Assembly: GCA_002491905.1 (NCBI GenBank)
Contig: DKWV01000017.1
Span: 1-50,024 of the forward strand
DNA length: 50,024 nt
From: Lachnospiraceae bacterium UBA7143
GTDB lineage: Bacteria; Bacillota; Clostridia; Lachnospirales; Lachnospiraceae
Reading direction: 5' to 3'
Under the pieces are notes generated by a model. It was not told where the DNA came from and did no database searches. It saw nothing but the letters and a program-made list of their open reading frames with translations. Position 1 is the first letter of the stretch; every line of letters starts with the position of its first letter. Below are positions 32,368-40,554 of this stretch, in pieces. The position numbers and the translations under genes were made by a program.

Positions 32368-32775
32368 ATGCTTTTGAATATGTTAAAAAGTAAAATTCAC
32401 AGGGCCACGGTGACGCAGGCTGAGTTAAATTATGTGGGAAGCATTACCATTGACGAGAGTCTGATGGAAGTGGCGGGAATTTATGAGTATGAAAAGGTGC
32501 AGATTGCCGATGTGGACAACGGCGCCAGATTTGAAACCTATGTGATTGCGGGAGAGGCCGGAAGCGGAACGGTTTGTTTAAACGGGGCTGCGGCCCGCAT
32601 GGTGGCCACGGGAGACAAGGTTATCATCATGTGCTATGCGCAGATGACGCCGGAGGAGACGGCGGACAATCCGCCGAAGGTAGTCTTTGTGGATGAGCGC
32701 AATCGGATCACGTCCGTTGCAAGATATGAGAGACATGGAGCGCTTGGATCGGAGGGGTACTATGGAGAGAATTAA
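32368..32775 (+). CDS. panD: Aspartate 1-decarboxylase
   Basis: 135 residues, slightly longer than usual at the C-terminus. It makes beta-alanine from aspartate using a pyruvoyl group formed by self-cleavage. The cleavage site Gly-Ser lies in NYVGSITIDESLM, with KSKIHRATVTQAEL before it and the conserved GDKVIIMCYAQM later. It follows panC by 33 bases and overlaps the panS start by 14 bases, so the three genes act together in pantothenate supply. Confidence 0.95.
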   Translation: MLLNMLKSKIHRATVTQAELNYVGSITIDESLMEVAGIYEYEKVQIADVDNGARFETYVIAGEAGSGTVCLNGAAARMVATGDKVIIMCYAQMTPEETADNPPKVVFVDERNRITSVARYERHGALGSEGYYGEN

Positions 32776-33727
32776 AAAAATATGTAATTTTATGTCTTCA
32801 AACATTGCTGTCTTAATTATTATCTTTTCTGCCATCGCCTTTTTCCGGCCAAAGGTTTTTTCCTGGGCAACGGGCTATACCACGCTTTTTCTGGGGGCTG
32901 CCATGTTCGGCATGGGACTGACGATTAAGACGCAGGATTTCAGGATCGTCTTCACCAGACCGAAGGAGCTGTGCATTGGATTTGTCCTGCAGTATACGGT
33001 GATGCCGTTTACGGCTTATGTGCTGGCAAAGGCTTTCGGACTGCCGGCGGATCTGGCGCTCGGCGTGATTTTGGTAGGGTGCTGTCCGGGCGGTACGGCC
33101 AGCAATGTGATTACCTATGTGGCGGGAGGCGACGTGCCCCTGTCTGTAGGCATGACGATTGTTTCCACGATCCTTGCGCCTGTCTGCACGCCTGTGCTTG
33201 TATATCTGCTGGCTGGTTCATGGGTGAAGGTATCGCTTCTCACCATGATGATGTCTGTGGTTAAGGTGGTGCTTGTTCCGGTGCTTCTTGGCATTCTGAT
33301 TTATCGGTTGTTTCCGAAGCAGATTGACGCCGTAAGAGAACTGCTTCCCCTGATATCGGTGGTGGCTATCGTGATGATTATTTCCGGGATTGTGGGAAGC
33401 AATGCGGAGAAGATCGTGACCTGCGGTGCTCTGGTCATGGTGGTGGTAGCGATACACAATGTGGTGGGCCTTTGTCTGGGAACAGGTGTGGCGAAGCTTC
33501 TGAAGCTGGAAGAGAAAAAGGTGACTGCCATAGGAATCGAAGTGGGTATGCAGAACAGCGGCCTGGCAATTTCCCTTGCCACGGCTAATTTTGCCGCCAA
33601 TCCGCTTGCCACGCTGCCGGGAGCCGTTTTTTCCGTGTGGCATAATATTTCCGGGACAGTCTATGCGGGGATCAGACGGAACAGGTTTGAAAACTGGAGG
33701 TTAAACCATGCGGATAGCAATTTGTGA
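32762..33727 (+). CDS. panS: PanS-like transporter (bile acid:Na+ symporter superfamily)
   Basis: 321 residues from ATG 32762; GGAGGGG lies just upstream. About ten hydrophobic helices, with GCCPGGTASNVITYVAGGD, the hallmark of the BASS/SBF fold, and a second crossover region EVGMQNSGLAISLA. Annotation pipelines often call such proteins bile acid symporters. Coupling to panCD and PanS in Salmonella, which imports ketopantoate or pantoate, makes a pantothenate-precursor importer much more likely. That would supply the pantoate that panC needs if panB/panE are missing. The gene symbol is by context. Confidence 0.8.
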   Translation: MERIKKICNFMSSNIAVLIIIFSAIAFFRPKVFSWATGYTTLFLGAAMFGMGLTIKTQDFRIVFTRPKELCIGFVLQYTVMPFTAYVLAKAFGLPADLALGVILVGCCPGGTASNVITYVAGGDVPLSVGMTIVSTILAPVCTPVLVYLLAGSWVKVSLLTMMMSVVKVVLVPVLLGILIYRLFPKQIDAVRELLPLISVVAIVMIISGIVGSNAEKIVTCGALVMVVVAIHNVVGLCLGTGVAKLLKLEEKKVTAIGIEVGMQNSGLAISLATANFAANPLATLPGAVFSVWHNISGTVYAGIRRNRFENWRLNHADSNL

Positions 33728-33752
33728 TGATGAGAGTCAGGGAGAAGAGTAG
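33708..33752 (+). pseudogene. Remnant start of a LytTR-type response regulator
   Basis: A good GGAGG site precedes ATG 33708, which opens MRIAICDDESQGEE and then stops. MRIAICDDE is the standard receiver-domain start and closely matches MLRIAICDDE of the intact regulator encoded at 35831 on the other strand. Only the first 14 codons remain, overlapping the end of panS in another frame and abutting the end of the opposing kinase gene. It looks like the stub of a regulator gene cut by rearrangement. Confidence 0.5.
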
Positions 33753-33765
33753 TCCCGGTATTATA

Positions 33766-35118
33766 TTAGAATGACAGTGGAAGATATAGAAACAGATCAA
33801 AAACGCCGTTTTCTGTTTTGATTTCCAGTCTACCGTGATACCTTTTTACAATTTCCCGGATGCTCTGCAGTCCCAGACCGTGATTGTCTTTATCCAGTTT
33901 GGAGGTGGGTAAAATGATTGTCTGATCTGGGGACTGTTTCTTTCTCACGTCGGGATCCGGGTTGCTGATTTCCAGACAGAACAGCCCTTTTCCTGCCTTA
34001 CTTTTTAATGAAATTTCTCGTCTTGCTTCATCCAGCTTCATACACGCTTCCACGGCGTTGTCCAGCGCGTTGGCGTAAAGCGCGCAGAGATCTGTCTTGT
34101 CATAGGGGAGCGGGGAAGGGATATCCACTTCCGCTTTCAGGAGGATGTGGCACCGCTCCATTACACTTTTCTTGACGGTCAGCACGGCGTTGACCGTGGA
34201 ATCGCTACAGTAAGCGAAAGACTGTGAGAGGACTGGGCTGTCGGCCAGCTCTTTGGCGTAGGACGCTCTTTCTTCTTCGGGCAGGGCGGATAATACCTGA
34301 ATGTGGTTGGCCAGATCGTGTTTCAGCCGCCGTACTTCAAAATGCTGTTGTTCCATAGCTTCGTAATACTTGCGGTTGATTTCAGCGAACATGCTCTGCT
34401 GTTCCAGCTTCCGCTGTCTGGCTAAAACCGTGACGCACCAGAGCAGGCTGATGATGGCAAACAAAGCAATCAGCAGTAAAAAGGCATATTCCCTGTGGAC
34501 GAAAATATCGAAGTAAGCGTTGACAGGGCGAAACAGGGTAACGACAGCCAGCACAATGCCAAGCGGGGTGATCGTAAGGAGAAACAGCAGCCGCCACATG
34601 CTGTCTGAGAGGGCATAATTTTTATCCGGCGCGATTTTTCGGGTACAGAGATACAGGATCAGCGCAAACGGTAAGGTGAAGGTACTGGAAATGAGGTAGC
34701 CGTGTTCAGACTGCACAAATGCCTCTGAAATGAGGTGGCTGATATGGTTGTCTCCAAAGAGCAGCACCGTGATTCCGGCCTGTCTGGGCGAAAACAGAAA
34801 ATCATGGATATAGTTGTCCTGCAGAGCGCTGAAGGAAAAGACCGTGCCGGAAAACATGAGCCCAATGGTTATTTTCTGCCAGAAGCTGCCTTTGCATGTA
34901 AGCAGGATGATCGCCAGAAAGACCGGGGTGGTCGCCAGAATATTGAAGGGATCTCCGATAAATATGGTCATGGAGCAGAGCAGACAACAGCCGAAAAACA
35001 GCAGAAAGCGCCGGAACCGTTTCCCGGAAATTTCAATCAGGTATGACATAGCGTGCATGATCAGCCAGCCTGAAAGCAGGTTGGCGGCCGCATGCAGTAT
35101 TTTGAGCATTGTAGTCAT
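33766..35118 (-). CDS. GHKL-type sensor histidine kinase (AgrC/VirS-like)
   Basis: 450 residues. About six transmembrane helices fill residues 1-230, then a cytoplasmic kinase region. The H-box is RRLKHDLANHIQVLSAL, the N-box ALYANALDNAVEAC and the G-box DNHGLGLQSIREIVKRYHG. These GHKL kinases (HPK10 family) usually sense peptides and pair with LytTR regulators. It overlaps the regulator gene by four bases. Likely target: the BceAB-like ABC transporter beyond the intergenic palindrome. Confidence 0.9.
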   Translation of the reverse strand: MTTMLKILHAAANLLSGWLIMHAMSYLIEISGKRFRRFLLFFGCCLLCSMTIFIGDPFNILATTPVFLAIILLTCKGSFWQKITIGLMFSGTVFSFSALQDNYIHDFLFSPRQAGITVLLFGDNHISHLISEAFVQSEHGYLISSTFTLPFALILYLCTRKIAPDKNYALSDSMWRLLFLLTITPLGIVLAVVTLFRPVNAYFDIFVHREYAFLLLIALFAIISLLWCVTVLARQRKLEQQSMFAEINRKYYEAMEQQHFEVRRLKHDLANHIQVLSALPEEERASYAKELADSPVLSQSFAYCSDSTVNAVLTVKKSVMERCHILLKAEVDIPSPLPYDKTDLCALYANALDNAVEACMKLDEARREISLKSKAGKGLFCLEISNPDPDVRKKQSPDQTIILPTSKLDKDNHGLGLQSIREIVKRYHGRLEIKTENGVFDLFLYLPLSF

Positions 35119-35831
35119 GTAAGGCTGCCTCCCATCATAGATCTGGCGATTCTTTGCAGGGCGGTTTCCCGGTATCTTCTGCTGCAGGGTAGTTCCTGCC
35201 CGTGGATGGAGACGGACTCGCTGCCGAGATAGTCCACGTGGGCCGGGTGGACCAGGTACCGCTGGTGAATCCGCACGAAGTCGGAGGATAGTTGCTTTTC
35301 AATCTCATCCAGTCTGGCGTAGAAGGGGTATTGGCCTTTTGCCGTGACCAGAACGACCTGTCGTCTGTCGGAATAAAAGTAGAGAATGTCAGAGAGGCGG
35401 AAACGCCATGTGCCGTCCCTGTTTTTCAGGGTAAAAGTATGAGGCTCTTCCTGCGCGGATTTGGCGCGCACCCGCCCGATTACCTGTCTCAGTTTTTCTT
35501 TCGCGACAGGTTTCATCAGATAATCCAGCGCGCCTACCCTGTAACCGTCAAAGACATAATCGGAATACCCTGTCACAAAGACGATCACCAGCCCGGTGTC
35601 AAAGGTTCGGATTTTTTCTGCGGTTTCCATGCCGTTTAGTCCTTTCATTTCCACATCCAGAAAAAGCAGGTCGATTTCGCCCGGATGACTGGCGAGCCAC
35701 GAGGCGGCGTTTGTGCCTGAGGAAAACTCATAGACAATCTCCTCGGCATCCTCAATCAGTATTTTTTCCAGTTGGATGCGCAGGGCGTCCCTTGCGTCTG
35801 TTTCATCATCACAGATTGCGATTCGCAGCAT
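35115..35831 (-). CDS. LytTR-family response regulator
   Basis: 238 residues, start 35831 with AAAGGAG upstream. The receiver domain opens RIAICDDETDARDAL, with phospho-acceptor Asp in LLFLDVEMKGLNG, Thr in VFVTGYSDYVFDGY and Lys in YLMKPVAKEKL. The C-terminal LytTR DNA-binding domain has ILYFYSDRRQVVLVT, FVRIHQRYLVHPAHV and the terminal ELPCSRRYRE. LytTR proteins bind paired direct repeats about two helical turns apart, and repeats of this kind lie at 36116-36176 in front of the divergent transporter. Confidence 0.92.
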   Translation of the reverse strand: MLRIAICDDETDARDALRIQLEKILIEDAEEIVYEFSSGTNAASWLASHPGEIDLLFLDVEMKGLNGMETAEKIRTFDTGLVIVFVTGYSDYVFDGYRVGALDYLMKPVAKEKLRQVIGRVRAKSAQEEPHTFTLKNRDGTWRFRLSDILYFYSDRRQVVLVTAKGQYPFYARLDEIEKQLSSDFVRIHQRYLVHPAHVDYLGSESVSIHGQELPCSRRYRETALQRIARSMMGGSLT

Positions 35832-35859
35832 GGGGTGTCTCCTTTCGACTGCTATGTTG

Positions 35860-36061
35860 TAGACAATTGCGAAACTCGTTTAAATGTGTTGAAATTGCAC
35901 AAATAGTATAACCAACGCAGACGCGCTTTCGCTCCGTTCAAAACGCAGCAGTACTAAGCTCGAAAGTACCTCGCTAAGTACTGGCGTTCTTCAAGGGTCT
36001 GCTTATGGTTATGCTATTTGCACAATAATTACAGCATTGAGATGAGTTTCGCAATTGTCTA
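35860..36061. repeat. 202-bp imperfect palindrome between LytTR regulator and ABC transporter
   Basis: The outer arms are a perfect 18-bp inverted repeat, TAGACAATTGCGAAACTC (35860-35877) with its complement at 36044-36061. Inside, the arm starting at 35895 (core AAATAGTATAACCA, ending GCAGAC at 35922) pairs imperfectly with GTCTGC at 35997 through TTGCACAA near 36025. The apex holds a third inverted repeat, CAGTACT (about 35949) with AGTACTG (about 35977). No gene is present. It may be a miniature mobile or other repetitive palindromic element, or a long RNA hairpin. Confidence 0.75.
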
Positions 36062-36115
36062 GCTATGTGTTGAGTATATCACATTTCTTTAGAAGTAGTC
36101 CCGCGCGGTTTTTCC

Positions 36116-36176
36116 AAACTTTACATTCCATCCGTCTAAACTTTACATTTTCGACAGGCAATAGCCAAACTTTACA
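36116..36176 (+). promoter_or_regulatory. Three AAACTTTACA direct repeats, likely regulator binding sites
   Basis: AAACTTTACA occurs at 36116-36125, 36138-36147 and 36167-36176, each preceded by CC or CT. The first two are 22 bases apart (two helical turns), as expected for LytTR dimer sites; the third is 29 bases further. They sit upstream of the BceAB-like genes and next to the LytTR regulator gene. Binding by that regulator is inferred. Confidence 0.55.
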
Positions 36177-36309
36177 GGGAGCGTGTCAGAAATGACAGTC
36201 CCACTTTTCGAGTGGAGAATTTATGATAAAGTCATTTCGGATAAAGAATCAGGATGCGCCGGACAAAGTACAGAATTTTCTTCCGGCGGCAGGTAAGGAG
36301 GAAACGGTG

Positions 36310-37059
36310 ATGTTATATGTGAAAGAGCTTTACAAAACGTACGCGGCGGGGAAAACCAAATATCAGGTATTAAATGGTATTGATTTCCATGTGGCCCAGG
36401 GAGAGTTCGTGGCGGTCATGGGACCGTCGGGGTCCGGGAAGACTACGCTGTTAAACTGCATTTCCTGTTATATTCCCTTTGATAAAGGAAATATCAGGCT
36501 GGGTGGCATGGAACTGGCAGGCATGAATGAAGATGAGCTGGCAAGGGTCAGGAACACGAAGATCGGTTTTGTCTTTCAGGATTTTATGCTTCTTGACGGA
36601 CTGACCGTCCGGGAGAATGTTCTGGTGCCCCGCATTGTGCAGGGAGAGGCGGGGAAGGAGGCGGAAAAGCTGGCGGACCAGCTCGCGGCCATGTTCGGGA
36701 TCGGGCATATCCTGGATAAGTATCCGGCGGAAATTTCCGGCGGTGAGAAACAGCGCGCGGCAGTGGCGCGGAGCCTGATCAACAACCCGCTGATCATTCT
36801 GGCGGATGAGCCGACCGGCAATCTGGATTCCAAGTCCGGCAGGGCGGTGATCGAGAGCTTTATCCATGCAAAAGAGAAGATGAATGCCACCATCTTTATG
36901 GTGACGCATGACAGCTTCGCGGCATCCTTTTGTGACAGGGTAATTCTTTTGAAGGACGGGATGATTTACCGCCAGTTGGAGAAGGCGAAAGAGCGCGGCG
37001 AATTTCAGGAACAGTTACTGGATGCAATCAAAAAAATGGGGCAGGAGGATATCATATGA
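36310..37059 (+). CDS. ABC transporter ATP-binding protein (BceA-like)
   Basis: 249 residues from ATG 36310, which has TAAGGAGG eight bases upstream; an in-frame ATG at 36223 lacks such a site and would add a tail unlike the family. Walker A MGPSGSGKTTLL, Q-loop FVFQDFMLLDGLTVREN, signature ISGGEKQRAAVARSL, Walker B IILADEPTGNLD and H-loop MVTHD are present. It overlaps the permease gene by four bases. It powers a BceAB-type transporter that frees targets from, or signals, antimicrobial peptides. Confidence 0.92.
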   Translation: MLYVKELYKTYAAGKTKYQVLNGIDFHVAQGEFVAVMGPSGSGKTTLLNCISCYIPFDKGNIRLGGMELAGMNEDELARVRNTKIGFVFQDFMLLDGLTVRENVLVPRIVQGEAGKEAEKLADQLAAMFGIGHILDKYPAEISGGEKQRAAVARSLINNPLIILADEPTGNLDSKSGRAVIESFIHAKEKMNATIFMVTHDSFAASFCDRVILLKDGMIYRQLEKAKERGEFQEQLLDAIKKMGQEDII

Positions 37060-39161
37060 TTTCAATGATGAATATGGAACAGAAATTACGGAGGGCGGAC
37101 CGAAAGCAGTCGCGGCTCTATCTGTTCTGCAATTTTATGGCTTTGATGATTATTTCGGCGTACTCTGCGCTGATGCTTTCACCCACAGTGCAGAAGGTGT
37201 TCCCGGAAGGAGGCGACAGTGCGAAACAGATGCACATGATCTTTGTGATGACGCTGATCGGATGCGTGGTCTTTACTATCTACGCGCTGGGACTGTTTTT
37301 CCGGCATAAGTCCGGGCAGCTTGGGATTCTGATGGCGCTGGGGGCTTCCAGAAAGCGGCTTGCGCCGGGATTGTTTCGGGAAGTGATCGTCCTGAGCGGC
37401 GCCTCCGCCATTGTGGGTACGGCGGCGGGTTTTCCTTTCGTGTGGATCATCTGGCATGCGTTCCGACTGCTCCTGGTGGACAGCTCGGACATGGTCCTCA
37501 CATTTGATTTCAGGTGCCTGTTTGTCTCCCTGCTGTTTTTGCTCCTGGTGGTGGGATTTGCCTGTCTGACAGCGTGGCGGTATCTGAAAAAGACGAATAT
37601 TATGGAAGTGATTCGGGAAGAGCATATCAACGAGCCGGTGAAGGAGCTGGGCAGATGGTGCGGCCCGGTAGGATTTCTGCTGATTCTGACAGGCGCGGTG
37701 CTGGGGTACGGGGCGCCGTGGGCGTGTCATGCATGGTTCCATATGTTCCCGCCGGCATGGGTGAGCATATTTTATGCGCCCGTGTTTGTGGGACTCTATA
37801 TGGTCATGCTGCACACCGTAGTACACGGCTGGAAGAGCCACCGGAAGAATCCCTATAAAAATATCATTTCCCGAAGTATGATGAAGTTTCAGGGGAAGCA
37901 GACGGTCAATAATCTGCTGGTGGTAACCCTGTTGGTCGCGGGAGGATGCTTTGCCATCTTTTATCTGCCGACAAATGCTGTCAGTGCATTGGTTCACTAT
38001 GCGTCGCAGCCCTATGACTATTTCTATCAGTATCAGGCGGACCAGAACATCCCGGACAGGGAAACAGTGGAAATGCTTGGCAGGGAATACGGACTTTCGT
38101 TTAAGGACTGGAAGGAGTGCAGCTGTGTCACGCTGGGAATCGGTGGGATGGATGAGATCTATGAGGAGGACGGTCTGCGCTATCATGTCGAATATGTGCC
38201 CATGCTGCAGGAAGCCAGAGTGCTTTCCGAGGATGCTTACCGGGCGCTTACCGGACAGGAGGCTGACGTGAAACCCGGCACCTACATGAGCCTGACGGAT
38301 CGGGAGGAAACCTCTCTCTATGCCAATAGTTCCGCGAGGGAGATTACCAATATGGTGACCCGTAAGCAGCTTGCCACAGAGTTTGCGGGATTTCTGCACT
38401 ATGATCTTCTGGCGAAAGAGATTCCCTGTTGTGTCCTTGACAATGAGGACTACGCAGCCATTTCGGAGGGCCTGACGGATGAGTGGAGAGGGCAGTTCGC
38501 GGCGTTCAATGTGGACGGGGAGGACTCCTATCCGTTTGCCAACGCTTTTTACCGTCTTTTTGTGTCCTCCTTTGACGATAGCTGCGCACGTCCCTCATAC
38601 TATGACCGGGTACAGAAGATCAGGGAAAATGAGACTGGAAAAGAATATTGGGGTGATACGGATGATATGACGACGATCAGTTATGAGCTGTCGGACTCCT
38701 TTGCGTTCCGACAGTTCTGGGTGTACCAGCCGGATTTCCGGATTCTGAACCAGAATGATTATATGAGGAGTATGGCGGTGATGCTTATGATGTTCCTCTT
38801 TATCTTCCTCGTGTGCATGATTACAGCGCTGGTGGTGTGTTATACCCGCTGTCAGAGCATTGCGCTGAACAACCGTTATATCTTTGATGATCTTAAAAAA
38901 TTGGGGGCTTCGCCCGCCTTTCTGGACAGGGAAGTGCGCAGCCAGTGCGGCAATGTATTCAGAGTACCGTCTCTGGTGGGCACCTCCGCCATGTTCCTGC
39001 TGTATTCCATGATCCTGTACGCGAATGACGGCAGGATGCTTCCGACGGAATGGATGGCTATGGGAGTTTGTCTGTGTGTCACAGCGGTGATCGGCGGTGT
39101 GATTTATGCGGTGTACCGCTCCACGGTGAAATCGATTAAGGGGCAGCTTGGGATTGCGTGA
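37056..39161 (+). CDS. FtsX-family ABC permease, BceB-like
   Basis: 701 residues, GCAGGAGG before ATG 37056. Ten membrane helices are suggested: about seven before residue 310, one large extracytoplasmic domain (about 310-570), then three more. This single-large-domain layout is that of BceB. FtsX-type loops are seen (GQLGILMALGASRKRL near 90 and IFDDLKKLGASPAFL near 615). BceB transporters recognise peptide-lipid complexes such as bacitracin-UPP and cooperate with a two-component system; here the neighbouring system is LytTR/GHKL rather than the usual BceRS kind. Confidence 0.88.
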   Translation: MISMMNMEQKLRRADRKQSRLYLFCNFMALMIISAYSALMLSPTVQKVFPEGGDSAKQMHMIFVMTLIGCVVFTIYALGLFFRHKSGQLGILMALGASRKRLAPGLFREVIVLSGASAIVGTAAGFPFVWIIWHAFRLLLVDSSDMVLTFDFRCLFVSLLFLLLVVGFACLTAWRYLKKTNIMEVIREEHINEPVKELGRWCGPVGFLLILTGAVLGYGAPWACHAWFHMFPPAWVSIFYAPVFVGLYMVMLHTVVHGWKSHRKNPYKNIISRSMMKFQGKQTVNNLLVVTLLVAGGCFAIFYLPTNAVSALVHYASQPYDYFYQYQADQNIPDRETVEMLGREYGLSFKDWKECSCVTLGIGGMDEIYEEDGLRYHVEYVPMLQEARVLSEDAYRALTGQEADVKPGTYMSLTDREETSLYANSSAREITNMVTRKQLATEFAGFLHYDLLAKEIPCCVLDNEDYAAISEGLTDEWRGQFAAFNVDGEDSYPFANAFYRLFVSSFDDSCARPSYYDRVQKIRENETGKEYWGDTDDMTTISYELSDSFAFRQFWVYQPDFRILNQNDYMRSMAVMLMMFLFIFLVCMITALVVCYTRCQSIALNNRYIFDDLKKLGASPAFLDREVRSQCGNVFRVPSLVGTSAMFLLYSMILYANDGRMLPTEWMAMGVCLCVTAVIGGVIYAVYRSTVKSIKGQLGIA

Positions 39162-39238
39162 CGCGAACTAAAATGAGTTGAATCCGGGAGCGGTTGATGG
39201 TATCTTAATGATAAAAGCTGACGCAGGAGGGCGACAGG

Positions 39239-40423
39239 ATGTTTCAACTACTTTTGGTGATTATTTATCTGGCCTTTATCAGTCTGGGTCTCCCGGATTC
39301 TCTTTTAGGTTCGGCGTGGCCGGTCATGTATCAGGAGTTTTCCGTGCCGGTTTCCTATGCCGGCGGCATTTCTATGATCATTGCGGCCGGAACCATCGTT
39401 TCCAGCCTGCAGAGCGACCGCCTGACGAAAAAACTGGGAACGGGAAAAGTGACGGCTTTCAGCGTACTGCTGACAGCTGTTGCTCTGTTTGGATTCTCCG
39501 TCAGCCACAGCTTTGCGGCTTTGTGCCTGTGGGCGGTTCCCTATGGGCTGGGCGCAGGGAGTGTGGACGCGTCCCTGAATAATTATGTGGCGCTTCACTA
39601 TGCGAGCAGGCATATGAGCTGGCTGCATTGCATGTGGGGCGTCGGGGCATCTCTCGGTCCGTACATTATGGGGTACGCGCTTACCGGCGGACAGGGATGG
39701 AACATGGGTTACCGTTATATTGCCATTCTGCAGATTGTACTGACGGCTGTCCTGCTTTTCAGCCTACCCCTGTGGAAGACGCAGACGGCGGACGATACGG
39801 GGCAGAGCGGAGAAGAAAATAAGAAACCGCTCTCGTTGCGGCAGATTGTCGGGATACCGGGAGCAAAAGAGATTCTGGTAACCTTTTTCTGCTACTGCGC
39901 TCTGGAGCAGACTGCCGGACTGTGGGCTAGCAGCTATCTCGTGCTGCAGCGCGGTCTTGCGGAGGAAACGGCGGCCGGGTTTGCGGGTCTGTTTTATATC
40001 GGTATTACGGCGGGAAGAGCCGCCGGTGGATTTTTGACCATGAAATTAAATGATACACAGATGATACGGCTCGGACAGGGCCTGATTTTGTGCGGTGTTG
40101 TATGCCTGCTGCTGCCCTTTGGGGATATGGCAGCTTTGGCGGGGCTGGTGATGACCGGTTTGGGCTGCGCGCCCATTTATCCTTCGATTATACATTCCAC
40201 GCCGGCGCATTTCGGAGCGGATAAATCGCAGGCTATGATCGGCGTACAGATGGCGTCCGCCTATGTGGGGACCTGTTTTATGCCGCCAGTGTTCGGCTTT
40301 CTGGCCAATCATATCAGCGTGTCACTGTATTCGGTATTTTTGCTGGTAATATTACTTCTCATGATTGTCATGCATGAAAAAATGCTGCCGATAGTAAGGG
40401 CGGAGAAACACAGGGCTTCGTGA
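39239..40423 (+). CDS. MFS transporter
   Basis: 394 residues with about 12 hydrophobic helices. It starts FQLLLVIIYLAFISLGLPDSLLGSAWP, typical of the FucP/YbjJ-like branch of the major facilitator superfamily. The loop 2-3 region is SDRLTKKLGTGKV, and the second half opens with YCALEQTAGLWASSYLVLQRG. GGAGGG precedes the start. The substrate is unknown; relatives carry sugars or act as efflux pumps. It stands alone between the ABC permease gene and the PHP gene. Confidence 0.85.
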   Translation: MFQLLLVIIYLAFISLGLPDSLLGSAWPVMYQEFSVPVSYAGGISMIIAAGTIVSSLQSDRLTKKLGTGKVTAFSVLLTAVALFGFSVSHSFAALCLWAVPYGLGAGSVDASLNNYVALHYASRHMSWLHCMWGVGASLGPYIMGYALTGGQGWNMGYRYIAILQIVLTAVLLFSLPLWKTQTADDTGQSGEENKKPLSLRQIVGIPGAKEILVTFFCYCALEQTAGLWASSYLVLQRGLAEETAAGFAGLFYIGITAGRAAGGFLTMKLNDTQMIRLGQGLILCGVVCLLLPFGDMAALAGLVMTGLGCAPIYPSIIHSTPAHFGADKSQAMIGVQMASAYVGTCFMPPVFGFLANHISVSLYSVFLLVILLLMIVMHEKMLPIVRAEKHRAS

Positions 40424-40554
40424 CAGCTAATTTGATGGTAACTGTTACAAAGGTGTTGATAACGGTGAAGAACAGGGTGCTGAACAGTTATATTTGACGA
40501 TAGCGGATTAGATGGGGACAGGGAAAATAAAAAGCTGAGAATGGGGGATTATGT

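Noticed and set aside
33708..33752. The stub after panS as a functional micropeptide gene
   Set aside because: The encoded residues match the beginning of a receiver domain and stop before its fold is complete, so a remnant is the simpler reading.
36223..36309. Upstream start for the BceA-like ATPase
   Set aside because: ATG 36223 lacks a good ribosome site, whereas ATG 36310 has TAAGGAGG at ideal distance and begins where the family does.
37179..38399. A 406-codon open frame on the minus strand
   Set aside because: It lies opposite the BceB-like permease, with biased basic composition and no ribosome site or domain.
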